The notes: a model not told the origin generated them from the letters alone. DNA of 64,000 nt from Oscheius tipulae (GCA_037178975.1 JASJZH010000003.1:3100001-3164000), one strand, 5' to 3'; counted from the stretch's first letter, positions 34,634 to 48,136 are shown. Made by a program: numbers and translations.

Positions 34634-37600
34634 TACACGTTTACCTGACTGACGTTATGTAGTGGCTCTATCTGAGCAATGAACTTTTCCTGTACATTGA
34701 ACTGATGGTCTCCAGTTAAAAGGGCTACGTAGGTTCTACAGGTGGTTGTTTCTCTTCATGATCATGAGCTCACCTTATTGCCTTATCGGCAAATCCGACA
34801 GCATAGCGTAGCTTGCATGGGAACGGGCGGAACTCCATAGATGGATCCATGCTGACGTTCAAGACTTCGATCGGCTTCCCGTTTTCGTCCGCAACTTTCG
34901 ACTCTCCCAGATCGTGCAAGCTGACAAGGTCTAGATTCTCTACGTCTTGTTTTCTCAGAACAACTCACCGCCCGAGTATTGAAGAGCCTTGATTCTGCAG
35001 TAGGTCGAGCTTCCAGCAACGATAAAGGCACCTTTGTGTTCATCCGAAAAAGGAGTGACGGCGAGACAATGAGCTGGAGTTTGATGATAGGTCACACGAT
35101 GCCAGCGGTCTGTACTTCTCAATTCTCTTTTGTATCCTTTTGCTGTTACCGTTGTCTCGTTCAGAAATTGCAACTTCTTGTGAGGAAGCTGACACGGCCA
35201 AGATTGTTCCCTCGACATGTAGAATCTTGACATCGTGGATGGCTCCCTGGGAGAACGGGTGGACCAGCAGTGTGCTGGCAGTTATAGCATGCTCGAACTT
35301 CATCTGCTTGTCAAAGACCAAATGGAGAAGTCCGCCGTTCAAACTGCCGACGGTCTAGGGACAATTTTTCAGATGACTGAGCACTTACCATGCCGTCTTC
35401 CTCCATCAGGATCGAGGTAATGTGGTCGAAAGAGGGCAGAGCTACGGGATTTCCAGCGTCGAAGTAGCGTTTATCGCTGTAAAGAGTTGGTCAACAGAAT
35501 AATAAAAAAAGGGGAGCGTGCATTCATGCGTGGTTTAAGTATAGTTTTACCGATTCCTGCGGAGTTCTCTGGAAATTATTTCAATAGTAAAAGAGCCATA
35601 TTGGTTAAAGACACGAACCTGTTGAAATAGATGGGAAAGACGCCCTTATTGTCAGCGACGTAGACTCCTTCGAGCGACGAAGTCATGAGGCAGGCCGAGG
35701 TCAGCGACGTCTCGTAGCACTCATCCAGACTAATTGAAGCCACCCTGAAAAAGGAAGAATTACTATTTGGGCGGTCTGACTGGTACAACACGACAGTTGA
35801 CTCACTCTGAAGGTTTCAAGTCTTCTGGAACTGTCTCTTACTCTCATGCCTCAACAATATTTCTAAAGGGAACCAACCGTAGTCCCCTCCTTGGATAGAT
35901 GGCCAAAGTTGTGAGTCCGGACATGCAGTAGAGAGTCAGGTCTCTAGCAGAGTAGTCGAGAAGGAAGTGAGTGAATCGGTCCTAACTCTGTTGTTCCAGA
36001 GAGAGAGTAGTCACAAGAACTCACAGTCTTCTCGGCCCGGTGCTCGTAGATGGAATGAGAGAGAATGTTCCGGATATCTTTCGGACTGTCAGTCATTCCG
36101 GAAAGAGACTCGATCAGTGCGTTGATCTTGCCATTCCATTCCTCTACAATCGTCGTCATCTCGGCGACTTTCACCTGGCGAAGCAGCTTCTCCACGTCGT
36201 ATTTTCTGGATCAGTTACTTCACGAAGATTCAATAAGAGCCTACTTTTCCTCGAGAACTCCCATGCTTTTGTCGATGATTGCCCCGTTTACACTCTGAAG
36301 ACATTCCTCGTACAGATTGGAAATCTTCTCCAATTCCAGGACTTCCTAGAAAGAACAACTCTGAGCTTATTGAAGTTCACCTACCTTTTCTAGAGCATCA
36401 CTCAGTCTCTCGAGTTCCTCATAACTGTTAATGGCCTTGGTCACCAGAGGAATGAACTTCTTCAGAGTCGACAGCCGCTGGGTGATTCTTTCGGCCCGAA
36501 TCTGGATCAATATCGTTTGAAGAACAGTGTAATACTCACCGAATGGTTCTTGAAGGAAGTCCGAAGCTCGACAAAATCTTGATGTGCAGCCACCAATGCC
36601 TCGTCAGTCTGTTGTCCGTTCTCGTGTTCCGAGGCGTGAGGGGAGAACTACAACAGACTTGTCAGCTGATCGAATCTCTAACCTTTCCCCGAAGTTTCTT
36701 GGCCAATAAGAGCATCTCGCTTCGTCTTCCCTTCTCCTCTTCTTCGAAGACGACCAGTCTCTCGATCTCTTGAATCAGAGTCATGACCAAACCTGGCAGA
36801 TGATTCCTATTCAAGGATATTCTCTGAAAGAAGAACGTGAAAAGGAATGAGTAAATTCAAACCTTGACTAGAAGCATGTCGTCATAGTTCTCGTTAATGA
36901 TGCCGACTCTGACGAAGCCGTCGTAGTAGGCAGCATGAAGTACTCCGCCGTCTCTCCAAAGGATTCCCGACTGGATTGCTCGACTGAAGTGAAAGTACAA
37001 TGGGAATCAGAAAGAGAAGCGTGTAGTTCCAACTTCTACAATGATTTCTGGTGAATGCAATGGTGCAAACTGTTTCACTGCCTTGTGTGTTAATTTGTCA
37101 AAACTAAACTCTAAGGATGACACTGACTTGTCATGCGCAAAGCGCTTTGCCTAGGTAGGACAACTTTAGAAAGGATCTACAGTCACCCAATAGGACCGCT
37201 CTCAACGAAACCCACTTGCACTTGAAGACCTGCAGACACTCGAAGGCGCATCCGCAGTCTTCGACGCTGAACGAGTAGTGATAGACACCACAGTCCAGAA
37301 GGAACGTAAGCAGGAGCTCTGTCTTGGACTGTTTCTCCACATCGACAGCCACGATGTTTCCAGGTAGGACAAGAAGTCGGTTATCTGAGAGAACCGTCCC
37401 CTCGGACAGTTCGTTGTTGTTGACAAGGGTAGCATGCCTTGTTCCGTACACGAAAACGTGGTCTGGAAGTCTTGTCTGACTCAAAAAGAATAGGAAGTAA
37501 CCTGAATTCGGCAGTGTCTTGATCTGTTTGACGACATCTTTTGATCCGAAGACGGTGACAGTTGTGACTCTGACTGGCTGACCAGTGTCCATTGCTCTCA

Positions 37601-37782
37601 AAGTCTCTCCAGGATGCAGAACTTCCACATCTCCTCCACATCCTTTGATTGTTTTATGTCAAAGTAAAGAGTCAGCTACCTGATAATAGTCTCCCATCCG
37701 ACAATCTGTGAAGTGCTAGACGTTGCTGGTAGCTCGGGGAATTACTGCCATACCCAATCGAACCACAGTGGCCGCCCTGCAT
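34634..37782 (-). CDS. Large protein: beta-rich, coiled coil, beta-rich
   Basis: Not recognised. Start MQGGHCGSIGYGSNSP at 37782, then LHRLSDGRLLSG joined in phase to CGGDVEVLHPGETLRAMD. The N-terminal third is beta-rich (LPDHVFVYGTRHATL, LLVLPGNIVAVDVE, GVYHYSFSVEDCGC). The centre is a coiled coil: LVMTLIQEIERLVVFEEEEK, FKNHSIRAERITQRLSTL, LEKEVLELEKISNLYEECL and VEKLLRQVKVAEMTTIVE. The C-terminal third is beta-rich again (LTLYCMSGLTTLAIYP, EGVYVADNKGVFPIYFN, GGLLHLVFDKQMKF, SSTYCRIKALQYSGG). A nucleoporin Nup88-like start was considered but the second beta region does not fit. A stop follows LHNVSQVNV at about 34634; alternatively a GTAAAC donor there joins exons at 33166-32478. Splicing between 37200 and 36990 is uncertain. 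Confidence 0.6.
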
Positions 37783-39008
37783 GGTACAATCACCCTAAAC
37801 GGTCTCTTTACTTCCGAACAGCTGTCACAATAGATCTGTCAGCTATGCCAGTTGGGTCGAGATAGCAAAATTAGGCTAGAAAAGAGGACGGAAATAAACA
37901 GCTGGATGTTTGGGCAATCATCCGAACGTAAACACTAATGAAGAGGGGTAGTGTGATAAGACTGGCGCGTCAAGAGCCCTTCTCCGAAAAAAAAACAACC
38001 GAGAGCTGGCTGGTCCGATCGAGGAACAAGTGTTGTCGCGTCGGAAATATGATTTATGTTGTGGGACAGTGGTCCCGAAGAAATGTGTGTGCGACTAAGT
38101 GACACAACGCGAGGGTGTAACGCTCTACCCTCTTCACAGGCTCGGATTACTAGAGGTTAATAAATGGCTGGAACTCGGAGAGTTCTTTGGATGGGCATTA
38201 TTCATTGTTTAAAGTAAGTGACTGTGCCTGTTTAGCTAAATAGCGAAACTGAAGGGAGGTCGACCGATCAGATAAAGGGATAACAGTTGGTTGGAACCAC
38301 GAAGAGAGTTGCGGCGGCTCTCGGGCAGACACAATGACTTCGCTTTGGGCAAACAGTCGAAGAAGTACTTTTCCCGACTTTAAAGACCTCGAAAGAAACG
38401 TGGAAAGGGCAGCAGCCATGAATGGTGAGATGTGTTTTTAGAGCGAGCGAGAACAAACGATCCGATTGATTCGATATCTCACTACCCGATTCGTTGGAAA
38501 CAAATATGCAAAGAGAAACTGAGCGATGAGCACCTCATTGACTCAGTGGCAGAGCATCTGTCTAGTAAATAGAACCTTTTACTTTTTCGCAGCGCTTTAC
38601 TGAAGAACTGCTAATTGAAGTGGGAAGGTCAGTTTTTCAAAGCGACCACACCCAGCAGAAATTGGATTGCAGTTGTGTCAGCAAGTTTGTTCTAAAGATT
38701 ACACGCGAGAACTGTCTCCGATCGACTCCTCGTCCTCAGAACAAGGGCTGCGGAACAGACGAGAGAAATAGCTATTTGACCAGCCGATTGGCACGAAGTC
38801 CCCCCCCTACGACCTTTCGCTTATCAATTGCCCAGTACAGCGAGAAATGTTCATAGGGAAAAAAAGGAATACACGCAGACATGTGTACCGGGATTAAAAA
38901 GGCATATAACGAGTTTGAATGACGACTGGGATGAATAATGAATAATGGAGGTCATATACGGTGAATACTGAATAAAAAAAGGGGGACTGTCGAGAAATGA
39001 TTGCACAA
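37783..39008. other. Intergenic, no gene seen
   Basis: About 1.2 kb between the start of the minus-strand gene and the stop of the deubiquitinase. It presumably holds the upstream gene's promoter and a 3' untranslated region. I see no supported coding exon, RNA gene or long repeat. Confidence 0.5.
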
Positions 39009-42000
39009 TCAGAACTGGTCTTCGTCGCCTGGATGACGGCGACGGTACATGAGCAAGTAGCAAGTACTCTTCGAGTGTTCCAGGACACAGTCCAGCCTTA
39101 CCTAAAACACGATGTGTAAATGTTAAAATGGAGGAACTGACTTCTGAGATTGAGCTGTCGTCACATTTGTACCAAATCTTCCTATCCAAGTCGAAGCTAT
39201 AAGCGGTGTAATGTCCTGAAGAAGCGTTTATGGAGCCTGTAAGATTAGACTAACCATGTGAAAGAGAGGCTCCCTGGTGATTAACAATGGCGCTCAGAGT
39301 ATAGGACGGTCCTTCGGTGCGATGGTATTCCATTGGGACATTTGCGACCTCTTCAACTTCTTCCTCATCGTCCGAAATTCTAAAGCAAACAACGTTACAT
39401 GGGATATCAGGACTAACTGTGGAGGTGGGCTGGCCGGTTTGTCAGGAGTAGAAGTCAGTGAAATGTCTGGGTGATAGACTCTCTTCACATCGTCAATATG
39501 GCTCACAGGATCGTACTTCTCTGGCTCCTCTTCGCTGATGAACAAATCGTTCGAGCCCTGACTGCCATTGGGACCCGGCTCATTGTTCTCATGACTAGGA
39601 TGTCGAACTCGCTGGGCAGACTGAAAGGAGGAAGACATTTTGGAACACTCAAAATCCAAACCTTCATTGGAGAAGAGTTGACGAATCCTCTGGGAAACTT
39701 CTCAGGCGAGCGCATGAAGGCTTTGACTGGAGTATTTTGCACACTATCTGGAACTACCTCGCTCTTGGCTTCCAGGTTTGCGTCTAAAAAATCGACCATT
39801 TCCACAGGCATTGAAACTGACCGCCTTGAGAAAAATCGAGGCTCTTCTTTTCTAGTTCGGTGTTTTTCTTGGCCGATCCGTCGCACATGTCTCCAAGGTA
39901 AAGATGTGGATCGATCTAGGAGCGAGTTTGGGGAAATTTGAAAAGGAATCCTACCAAAACCTTTTTGTTGCTCTTTGTACCCCCAGACATGTCGTAGCCA
40001 TACCGCTTTAGGACTATGACCAGATATTCTGGTACATTGTGGAAAGAAGTACTGGCAGTAGAAGCCGTGGCAGAGCACGTGGGACATTTCCAATCGACGT
40101 CGTGAAGTTCAAACTGTGCTTCGAGAAGGGCGCTTATCGTACTTTTCCCGTCACTAAGAGCACATTATTTAGAGTGAAAAAACGAAACTAACTACAAGCC
40201 CAACTGAACTTCGTATGCACTTTCTTCCTTCTTCTCCACGTTTCCACAGCCATTGCACAGGAGCCTATTGTAGCAGTCCACTTTGAAGAGTTTCCCAGGA
40301 TTGACTGGAGCGGCAGCCTGTTCTCTCAGCTTGGGCATATTCTTCTTCCAAGGCATCTGGATATTTCGATGTTCCATCGACTTCCTGCTGGGTTTTCTGG
40401 TCACTGGCGACAGGACAAGATCGTTTTCGACAAACTCCTGATTTTCCTTGTCGGACGATGGGCTTTCGCGCTGAAAATAAATGGGCTAGAGACAGTATTC
40501 GGGACTGCAAACCTTAGGGAGGGGCGATTTGCCGTCAATCTCATCGTGAATAATATCCAGAAGCCGGCCAACGAACTCTTGAGCGTCCTAAAAAAATGAC
40601 GGATATTTTATGCAGCCTGAAAAGTGGCATACCTGTTGGGTCCTCGAGGCCATGTCTTCGTCAATCTGTTCTCCAGCCGCCTTTCTCACTTTTTCCAAGG
40701 CTAGTCGTGGAACTGCACCGATTTTGCCTAGATAGCGTGTTTTCGTATCTATCCTCTTGGTGCGATCTAATTGAAGCGCCAGCGGAGTGAATATGTGTCT
40801 GTAGACATTGACCACGGATATGAGCAACTCAGTGCGATTGTTGCATTTCCTAGGAACTGCTTTGAAGAGCCTAAAGAATGTGTCGCATAACGGAGGGTGT
40901 GAATGACGAACCCATCGACGAAGAGCGGAAGACTGGCCAGTGCTTGAAGGGAGGCGTTCATGTAGCAACTGTTACCGAGATTGGCCATGCTGCAAGCTGT
41001 GTGGTTATGACAATTTGGCAGACAATACCTGCGAAAACTGAAGACACTTGTGCCGTATCTTCTTGTAGGCCAGCACGACTTCGTGTCCTTGACAGGAGAG
41101 GTCATATTCGTTTCTCTTCTTAATGTGCGACCATTACTCTCCTCCTCCTTTTTCTCGTCTTCATCAATCGTAAAGCCGTCTTCGTTCGAAGCGGGTACGT
41201 CATCGTCCAGAGTGACCACATCATCATTCCTAGAAATGTTTATTATAAGAACGATGGAAAACATCAATACCTAGCCCTTTTGGTCTCACTTTCTCTCTTC
41301 TCAACAGGCTCGACTCTGCCGCTGTCAACTGGCTCGATCTCTGATTCCACTATCACTGGCACAAAGCCTCGCTTACGCGGACCGATGTTGTTAGAAGTAC
41401 CGTATCGAGCCGAATTCTGTCGAACGCTCTGAAAACGACGATTGTTTTTAAGGGAAGAACGAGTACCGATGTGGGTTCATCATTGCGCTCCGAGTTCCAG
41501 GCTTCCGCGAGAGCGTCGGCGGTTGTACGATTTGGCGTGGAACTTAGTCTAAGTGGTGAGGGCCGAGGAGATTTGTTGCTTTGGAGCGTGCTGCTGTAGC
41601 TAAATAGGCTATATACTACATACACTGAAAAGGCCAACCTATTGACGGTAGCGGTATAACTTGGAGTGGTCGGGACAGATGCGGAACTCCGCGCCGGTGG
41701 GCCTCTGCTCGAGGATTCAACTTGCCTTGTAAACTGTGAAGCGGTAGCCTTCTTCGGAGTACACACTTTGATGTGCTGGCTCGCCAGTTCACATACATGC
41801 TTCAGCTGCTCGGACTTCTCAAAGACCATCGACACTTGGGAATATCTACAGCATAATACATAAATCAACATCTGTTACCTTTCGTGGTTCTGTAGATCAA
41901 ACGTAATCTTTTTCGCAGATGCCATCTTTGGCACAGTGAAGGGCATGATAGTATTGTATGGAATAGCCTGAAATCAGAAGACATTACAAGCGTATTGGCA

Positions 42001-42771
42001 ATGATTTTGAAACATCGTCTAAATTTCTTCGCTATGTACTCGCTTTGGGCAGATAATGAAACAGCTTACCATAAGCTGGTTTCCAGGTTCTAATACCAAC
42101 ACCAGGGCTCCCTCTTCTAGGCTCAAATGGCATCTGATAGGTGGCAGAGGAACACCTTTCTGCAACTTGAAGCTGGTGCTCACGAAATACCTCTCCTTCG
42201 TCGACATCTGAAAATGAAACATAGAAACGAATTTGCCCCAAAACAAGAGGTACAGGAGAAACAATCTTGGAGATCAGTGAACGAACATCAAAGAGGGACC
42301 ATTTTTTATCAATCAGTGTGGAATATATTGTGAGTGTGTTGTCCAAGAAGAAGACGAGCCAGTCTCCGGTGTTCTAGCTCCGCAATCAGTGAAAAATTGT
42401 AGAAACCAGTTCCGACACGCTTTGTAAAACATGCCATTATTAGGGACGAGCTTAATTTTGATATTTTGGCATAAATATGTCAACCAACCGATAATTTCAA
42501 CAATACTTTTTGTTGAGGGTCACCAGGCTTGAATCTCAGAATGATTTCACCAACACTATCCTCAAGATGTGGACTTATTTCGTCGGCTTTGAAGATAAAC
42601 TATATTTAGATTAAAAGAGTAACGAAACTGTATCACCTGCGTCATTCTATCTTCGCAAAAGATCCGAATTTGTCTCGTTTCCGAGTCGATCTGTACCAGA
42701 CCATCAGTTGTTATCCCACTGTACGTCTCATTCCGTTTAACAAGCACCAGGTTATCTATTCGAAATTCCAT
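39009..42771 (-). CDS. Ubiquitin-specific protease, USP37-like
   Basis: Deubiquitinase with many short introns. The ATG at 42771 lies one base after ATGTTTCAG and gives MEFRIDNLVLVKRNETYSG, a segment that could form the N-terminal PH-like domain of USP37-type enzymes. A long disordered, serine-rich region follows (SNKSPRPSPLRLSSTPNRT, DDVVTLDDDVPASNEDG). The catalytic cysteine box is MANLGNSCYMNASLQALASL and DAQEFV-type residues follow. The inserted middle includes a zinc-site-like LLCNGCGNVEKKEESAYEV. The histidine box is SLSHGHYTAYSFDLDRKIWY, assembled across an intron, and the last beta strand STCYLLMYRRRHPGDEDQF is typical of USPs. FANCJ lies about 400 bases upstream on the same strand. 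Confidence 0.85.
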
Positions 42772-43177
42772 ACTGAAACATTTCGAGTTCGATTAAAACC
42801 ACGAGGTCTCGCCCAACAAACCCGAATACCCCGTTTCATTTAAAAATAGTTAGGTAGCGTAGCCCGAAGCATAAAAGAACGTTATATTGCCCAAAATTAC
42901 TGCTAATCAAATAAGTTGCGGTAGAATCGGTTACGAGTCAAATGCGGTTTTGGCGCGAGATGTGACTTCTTGGAGTCAAAAAGTCTGCTGTTTTTTCACA
43001 CTTCCACTTACGAGGATTGTTTTTGTACCCACAAAAATTATATTCGGCAATGAGGCGAGTAGAAATTGAAATAGATACAAACTATCAGTATATTGAAGAA
43101 CTTAAAGAGGCAGATTTAGTAAGACCAGCGAAAAAGATCCGTATCAATAATAGCAAAATTTAACACAAATGTATCAA

Positions 43178-46100
43178 TCAATTGTGGTGACAGTCGTTCT
43201 TTCGACGGGATCTTCTGGCATTGGGGTGGTATTCATGGACTTCACAAAGCTGAAACGACACGATATAGTGGAGCAAGATGGACTTGTTACCTATGGAGGC
43301 ATCCCCCGAACTCGTTATAGTCGTGGAAGACGCGCAGCTGTTCTCTGATCCATTTCGAGACTTTTGAAGATGCCGACGTGCTGCGATTCGCCGTATGTTC
43401 GTCTGGAAACAGGCTGGTGGGCAAAATAGGTCGATGCAATAAACATACACTGCTTCGACTGTTGGACGAGTCTCTCGTCGATGAGAACAAGAGCTCCCCA
43501 GTCGTTTTTATGGCGAAGACATCGTCCGAGAGCCTGATTCAGAGCTCGGTAGGCCTGGGTCGAATACCAGTTGTCGCCATTCAAAATGCCCATCAAGGAT
43601 GAATTCTCATCGTTGTATTTCTTCTTCTCGGTGACCTGGAAGTCGCCGAAGTTCGGGTACGGAATTCCCACGGAAATGACAACGCGGGCTTTATCGTCGG
43701 CAAAATCAATTCCTTCCGATATCTATAATACTTGAGACAGTAGAGAAGAACGAGAAAGAATGGTTACCTTTCCTCTGAACACCGCCATCAGGAGAGCACC
43801 GTCGATTTCCTGGCCATACTGTCTGGGATGGTTTAAGACGTGCTCATACTTCTGCATCACATCGTTCAGGCTCGCCGACTGTCTTGGTTCCTCGAAAATG
43901 ATCTTCTTTCGGTTGATGGCAGAGCAGCTTTCTCTGAGAGTGTTCATTAGACTGTCGACCATCCTGTAACTGGAGCAAAAGCACAAGACTCCTCGAGGGA
44001 CTGTCATGCAGACATCTCTGAAAAGAAGTATAACCTGGAGACAAGACGAGGCTTACTTGATCACTTGAGCAACTTCCACGAGAATTTGAGGATTTGTTTT
44101 CATTCGACTTTGTGTTAGATTCAACACTGCTCCTGCAGGACCCTGAAAGATGATTTGGAAGTGAAAACGGAATAGAAATACCGATGGTACAACAGCGGCG
44201 AAGATTCTTTCATTTGGAATGACCTGTTTGCCCTCAACTTCCAGCTTAAACGGTATTCCTAGCTCGGTTTTCAATGTCTCAATTGGACAAAGTGTTCCCG
44301 ATGCCAGGATAACACTTCTCACATTTTCAAATGCGTCGGTAAATGTCTAAAAAAGAGACCCATAAAGCCGAAACGAATAAATCTTACTATAGCCGGACTC
44401 ATTGCCCACATGGAAATCGAAGTTTTGAAGCCAGCCATAATCGGCTTGACATTCCACGGACCGGTGTTTGAATCCATCCAGAGATCTTCGGCTAAATTAT
44501 AGCCGATGTTTTTGGGTCCTTGTCCGTCGAATTTCGTGTCTTTGTAGGAAGCTTGACTCATGCCCGCATTGCTCTTTTCCATGCAAATGTTCATTCTGAA
44601 ATGCCTATTTTCTAGCAGAGGACTGGAGAACCTGTAGGTGCTCTGGAATTTTTTGTCTTGAAAATATTCATTGAAAAACAGCCACTTCTCGACCATGACT
44701 ATGGCTGGTACCGAAGGTCGAAACTCGAGCAGGAGATTCTTGTCTTCCTCTTTGATTTCAGCGACGGATTTCATGGCTTGCTAATAGAATCCTCTTCACA
44801 CAGTAAACTGCAAAACTTACATGTACATCCTCATACTTTTTTATCTCTTTGTTCATGATCAGCATTCGTTTCTTCTCCGAGTTGTTGAGTGAATCAAGCA
44901 TATAACTCCAGCCACGAACCAGGTTCTTCTGTTTCGTGAATACATCCAGATTTACGCTCTTGGCTGGCTCGGCAGTCTCTTGAAACCAGGCCCATACCTC
45001 GTTTAAGAAGTCGATCAACTAAACTTTGTCTTTTTACAACGATAAGAAGGTAAGCGTACAATATTGAGGTCCTTTTTGTACTCGCAGATGAGTTCTAGCT
45101 GGGCTCCGGCTTCTCTATATGGCATAACCATTTCGGACGCTTTATCAGCGATTTTCTGTGCTTTTGTTTTGAACGATAGAAGTGCATCGGCAATTTCTCG
45201 TTCGAGAAAAGTGAACGAGGCACCCTCTCGGCACGTATCTTCGATATTGTGGGCCTCATCCAAAATGACAATACTTTCTTTCAGGGTAACGTCGGAGGCG
45301 CACCTAATAATCGGGTCTAAAAGGATCTTGTATAACGATGCAAAAATATAGCTAACTGACCGACAAGATATGTGAAGGGCGTGAAAATAATGTCCGAGTC
45401 TCCTGTCAGAACCCGTGTACTCGTGAAATAGGGACAAACGCTAATTTTGGCATTCTGCAGTCCGTCGACAAGGTCTTCAATGTCGAAGACGGTTTCAGAC
45501 TGAATCAACATTGGGAAGGGTAAAATTTTTATGCTCACATTCATTTCAACGTGCTTCCGCATTACTGCCGGCGTTTCCAATTTGTAGCTTCTCATGTTTG
45601 TCTTGTGAATGCATCCTAGCTGAAAGAAAACTTGTTATGACGAGGAAACAAATCAGCTACCCCCTCATCCGACAGTAACTCCTTGCAGTAGGACGTGGCA
45701 TCTCGGCTTTTTCGGGCAGCGTCGTTGATACAAGACTGATCTCGACTGGCCAGGATCGTATGCCTGAGGATGCCGGCATACGGAAGGCGACGGAATTCCT
45801 TGACGACCTGGCCGATTTGCTTGTGCGTTCGGGTGCCGTAATAGATTCTCACTTTTCTGAAAGTATCCATGTAAAAATTTAGAGAGCAGCCTTACGGTAG
45901 ACACTTACAAACAGGAGGCTCTGGCTTGGCCATCTTTTCGCTGTTAAGTCTAACTGGAGTTGTGTAAGATATATCCATTTTCGGCTCTACGTCGTCTGCA
46001 AACACTAAATTTTTTCTTTTAGGAACTATAACTGACATGGAACTTTATTGATCTCTTTCAGCACCTCATTTTCCGGATCGTCCACCTCCATAGTCTCATC

Positions 46101-46637
46101 CAATTGTGAGCTCTCCTTTACGACAGACTTGTAGCCGCCATGTACTTCACATTTACTACGGGATTCCTTTACTTGTTCCTTGTATTTGAGGAGCCAGGCA
46201 CATGTGGAGGCTAGCAGTGCTAGGGTTTTTCCTAGAGCAGAAATATTGGACCAGAATAAGAAAAGACAAACCGCTTCCAGTGGGACTCTCGGCAATGATA
46301 TTTTGCTTGGTGTTTAGGGCTGTGAGAATCTTGACCATCATCAGCTTTTGAGTGGGATAAGGCACCATACCGATTGGAAGTTTGACTTGAAATCCACACA
46401 TTGGTATCATTTCGAAGACAGAATTGACTGCCTCTAGCCTAGGGATTAGAAATATCAACTGGAAAAGAAAGGAATAAACTTTTTCTTCTTTTTCTCAAAG
46501 TTCTGAATCTGGTTTCGCTCCGTTTCATCCTTCCTTCTCTTCTTCACGTTCTGCCAAAATCCTGCTAACGCTTGCTCCTTAGTCTGCTTCGGTTTTTCGT
46601 CCATCTTCAACTTCTTCTTCGCACTTGCTTGACTCAT
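43178..46637 (-). CDS. dog-1: FANCJ/BRIP1 (DOG-1) Fe-S DNA helicase
   Basis: Superfamily 2 XPD-like helicase that unwinds G-quadruplexes and repairs crosslinks; the C. elegans orthologue is DOG-1. Start [17 protein letters not shown] at 46637, eight bases after TTTTTAG. The Q-motif region is [17 protein letters not shown], Walker A is [16 protein letters not shown] (split by an intron). [20 protein letters not shown] is motif Ia. Cysteines at [22 protein letters not shown] and SVCPYF fit the four Fe-S ligands. The DEAH box is [13 protein letters not shown]. The C-terminal motor has [26 protein letters not shown] and [19 protein letters not shown]. The protein ends soon after the helicase core ([12 protein letters not shown], then about 40 residues), so it lacks the long BRCA1-binding tail of vertebrate FANCJ, as expected in nematodes. 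Confidence 0.92.
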
Positions 46638-47462
46638 TTTTTCCTCTAAAAAGTGCAGTTATTCGATGACAAAAGGAAAGAAAGAGCACACAAGTTTCCA
46701 TACGGCTAAAAGTATTATTAAGCAGTTTCGCGGTCTTTTTTTGGATAATTTTATGGCTCCTTTTCAAAATTTGTGAATAAATTTTTTTTTGTGACACCTC
46801 AACACTTTTTAAAATGTTATTGAAATAATTTCATGCTCTGAACCAAACGGGTAAAACTCTGAACGATTTGGAGAAACTCGATGGACGCCAGAAGTAAGAG
46901 TCTTACCATTCGATTTCCTTGTAGGGAAGAGACCTCCAGGGCAAATAAAAGTTTCATTGCGAACGACAAATTCAACATTTCAATTTCCCGCATTCTCTCC
47001 CACGAATAGCGCCAGCACTGTGTGAAAGCCTCTTCCAAGTGCATAAGGACACGTCTCGCAAACAGCTGGCTGCTTGCTACTTTCTCTCACATAAATCGAT
47101 GCCAATCGCCAAACGCGATCAGGCACGTTTTGATTCGTTCCTTCTCTCTTGATAGCCACTTTTCTTGGCGAATCACGTTCTCCCCTAGATGCAGCAATCA
47201 GCTATTGATTTCGTGCCTCAACTGCCTATTGTTTAGAGCGAGCCTCTAAACTGATTAGACTGAATTGAACTGCGAAACATTTTTTTCCGCTACAGAATAG
47301 GATAACCGGATACTTTGGTCTGTTTATCTCCAAATCATCTACTTTTTTTTCTTTGTTCTTCATTCCCGCCTAGGAAGATCACGTTTTACTGCCTTTCGAT
47401 AGATAACAATTACAAACCTATTTTCAGCTTCTCTCGATTAGAAAACAGTAGAAAGGAAAAAG
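46638..47462. other. Intergenic between divergent genes
   Basis: Separates FANCJ (-) from SMIM14 (+), so it holds both upstream regions. A TTTTCAG acceptor at about 47421-47427 lies 35 bases before the SMIM14 ATG. Two short frames near 46817-47249 have no domain and I do not call them. Confidence 0.5.
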
Positions 47463-47836
47463 ATGTCCGATCCTTGTCAGTGCCTTTTTGATCATGAGAC
47501 GGCTATGCAGAGACTGATTTCTTGGGTAGGTACAAAAGTAAATAAAAGAGAATATCGGGTTTCAGCTGAGGGAGAGTCAGGATTCTGCTAATGATGGTCT
47601 TCCTGATGCCGGTAACGTAGGCAGCAATTCCATGATTTTGTGGACTGTCGTTTGGGGTCTTCTCGCCCTGGGAATGTTTTTGGCTCGTCCCGAATCTATG
47701 CGACAGCGAAGGCCTGACCCATCGACTCCAGAAAAACCTGGCCCCTCTTCTGAAGACGTAAGTCCATAAAAAAAAGCACAGCAACAATATCTATATTTAG
47801 CGTAACCAAGGACCGCCTCCGCCCGGCATGACCTAA
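47463..47836 (+). CDS. smim14: SMIM14 homologue, small ER membrane protein
   Basis: About 98 residues in three exons, the same size as vertebrate SMIM14. MSDPCQCLFDHETAMQRLIS matches the conserved CxC..H..AM.RLI start of the family. One hydrophobic segment follows (SMILWTVVWGLLALGMFL), then LARPESMRQRRP, matching the conserved RP after the TM helix. The tail is proline-rich (NQGPPPPGMT). The human protein is a single-pass ER membrane protein of poorly known function. Introns of about 40-45 bases split the gene after the first 20 residues and near the C-terminus. The nearest convergent gene, PP6, ends about 300 bases downstream. Confidence 0.88.
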
Positions 47837-48136
47837 CTGTCCGCCTTATTGGCCATTCCACTATTTTTCGGGTTTCCTAGAGAATACTCCTGTACCCTAC
47901 AAACTGTAAATAGTCGTTTCTTCTGCCCCCTCTGCTACTGGTACCTCCCCCGTCTGTATGAAATCGCGTAGTCGAATGACTGTGCCTTTGTTATCACTTT
48001 TTAACACTGCTAGTCATACGAAAGTTTTATCTTCGGTTTATTTTGGTGTAAAACAACCGGATGACAGACTTATAAATAAGTTGAAACCGTAAACTCGTAC
48101 AATTGACGGTGTTAATTAGGAGATCCGGGAGTTGGA

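Noticed and set aside
38540-38575. ACTCAGTGGCAGAGCATC resembles a tRNA A box.
   Set aside because: No B box or cloverleaf could be found at the proper distance.
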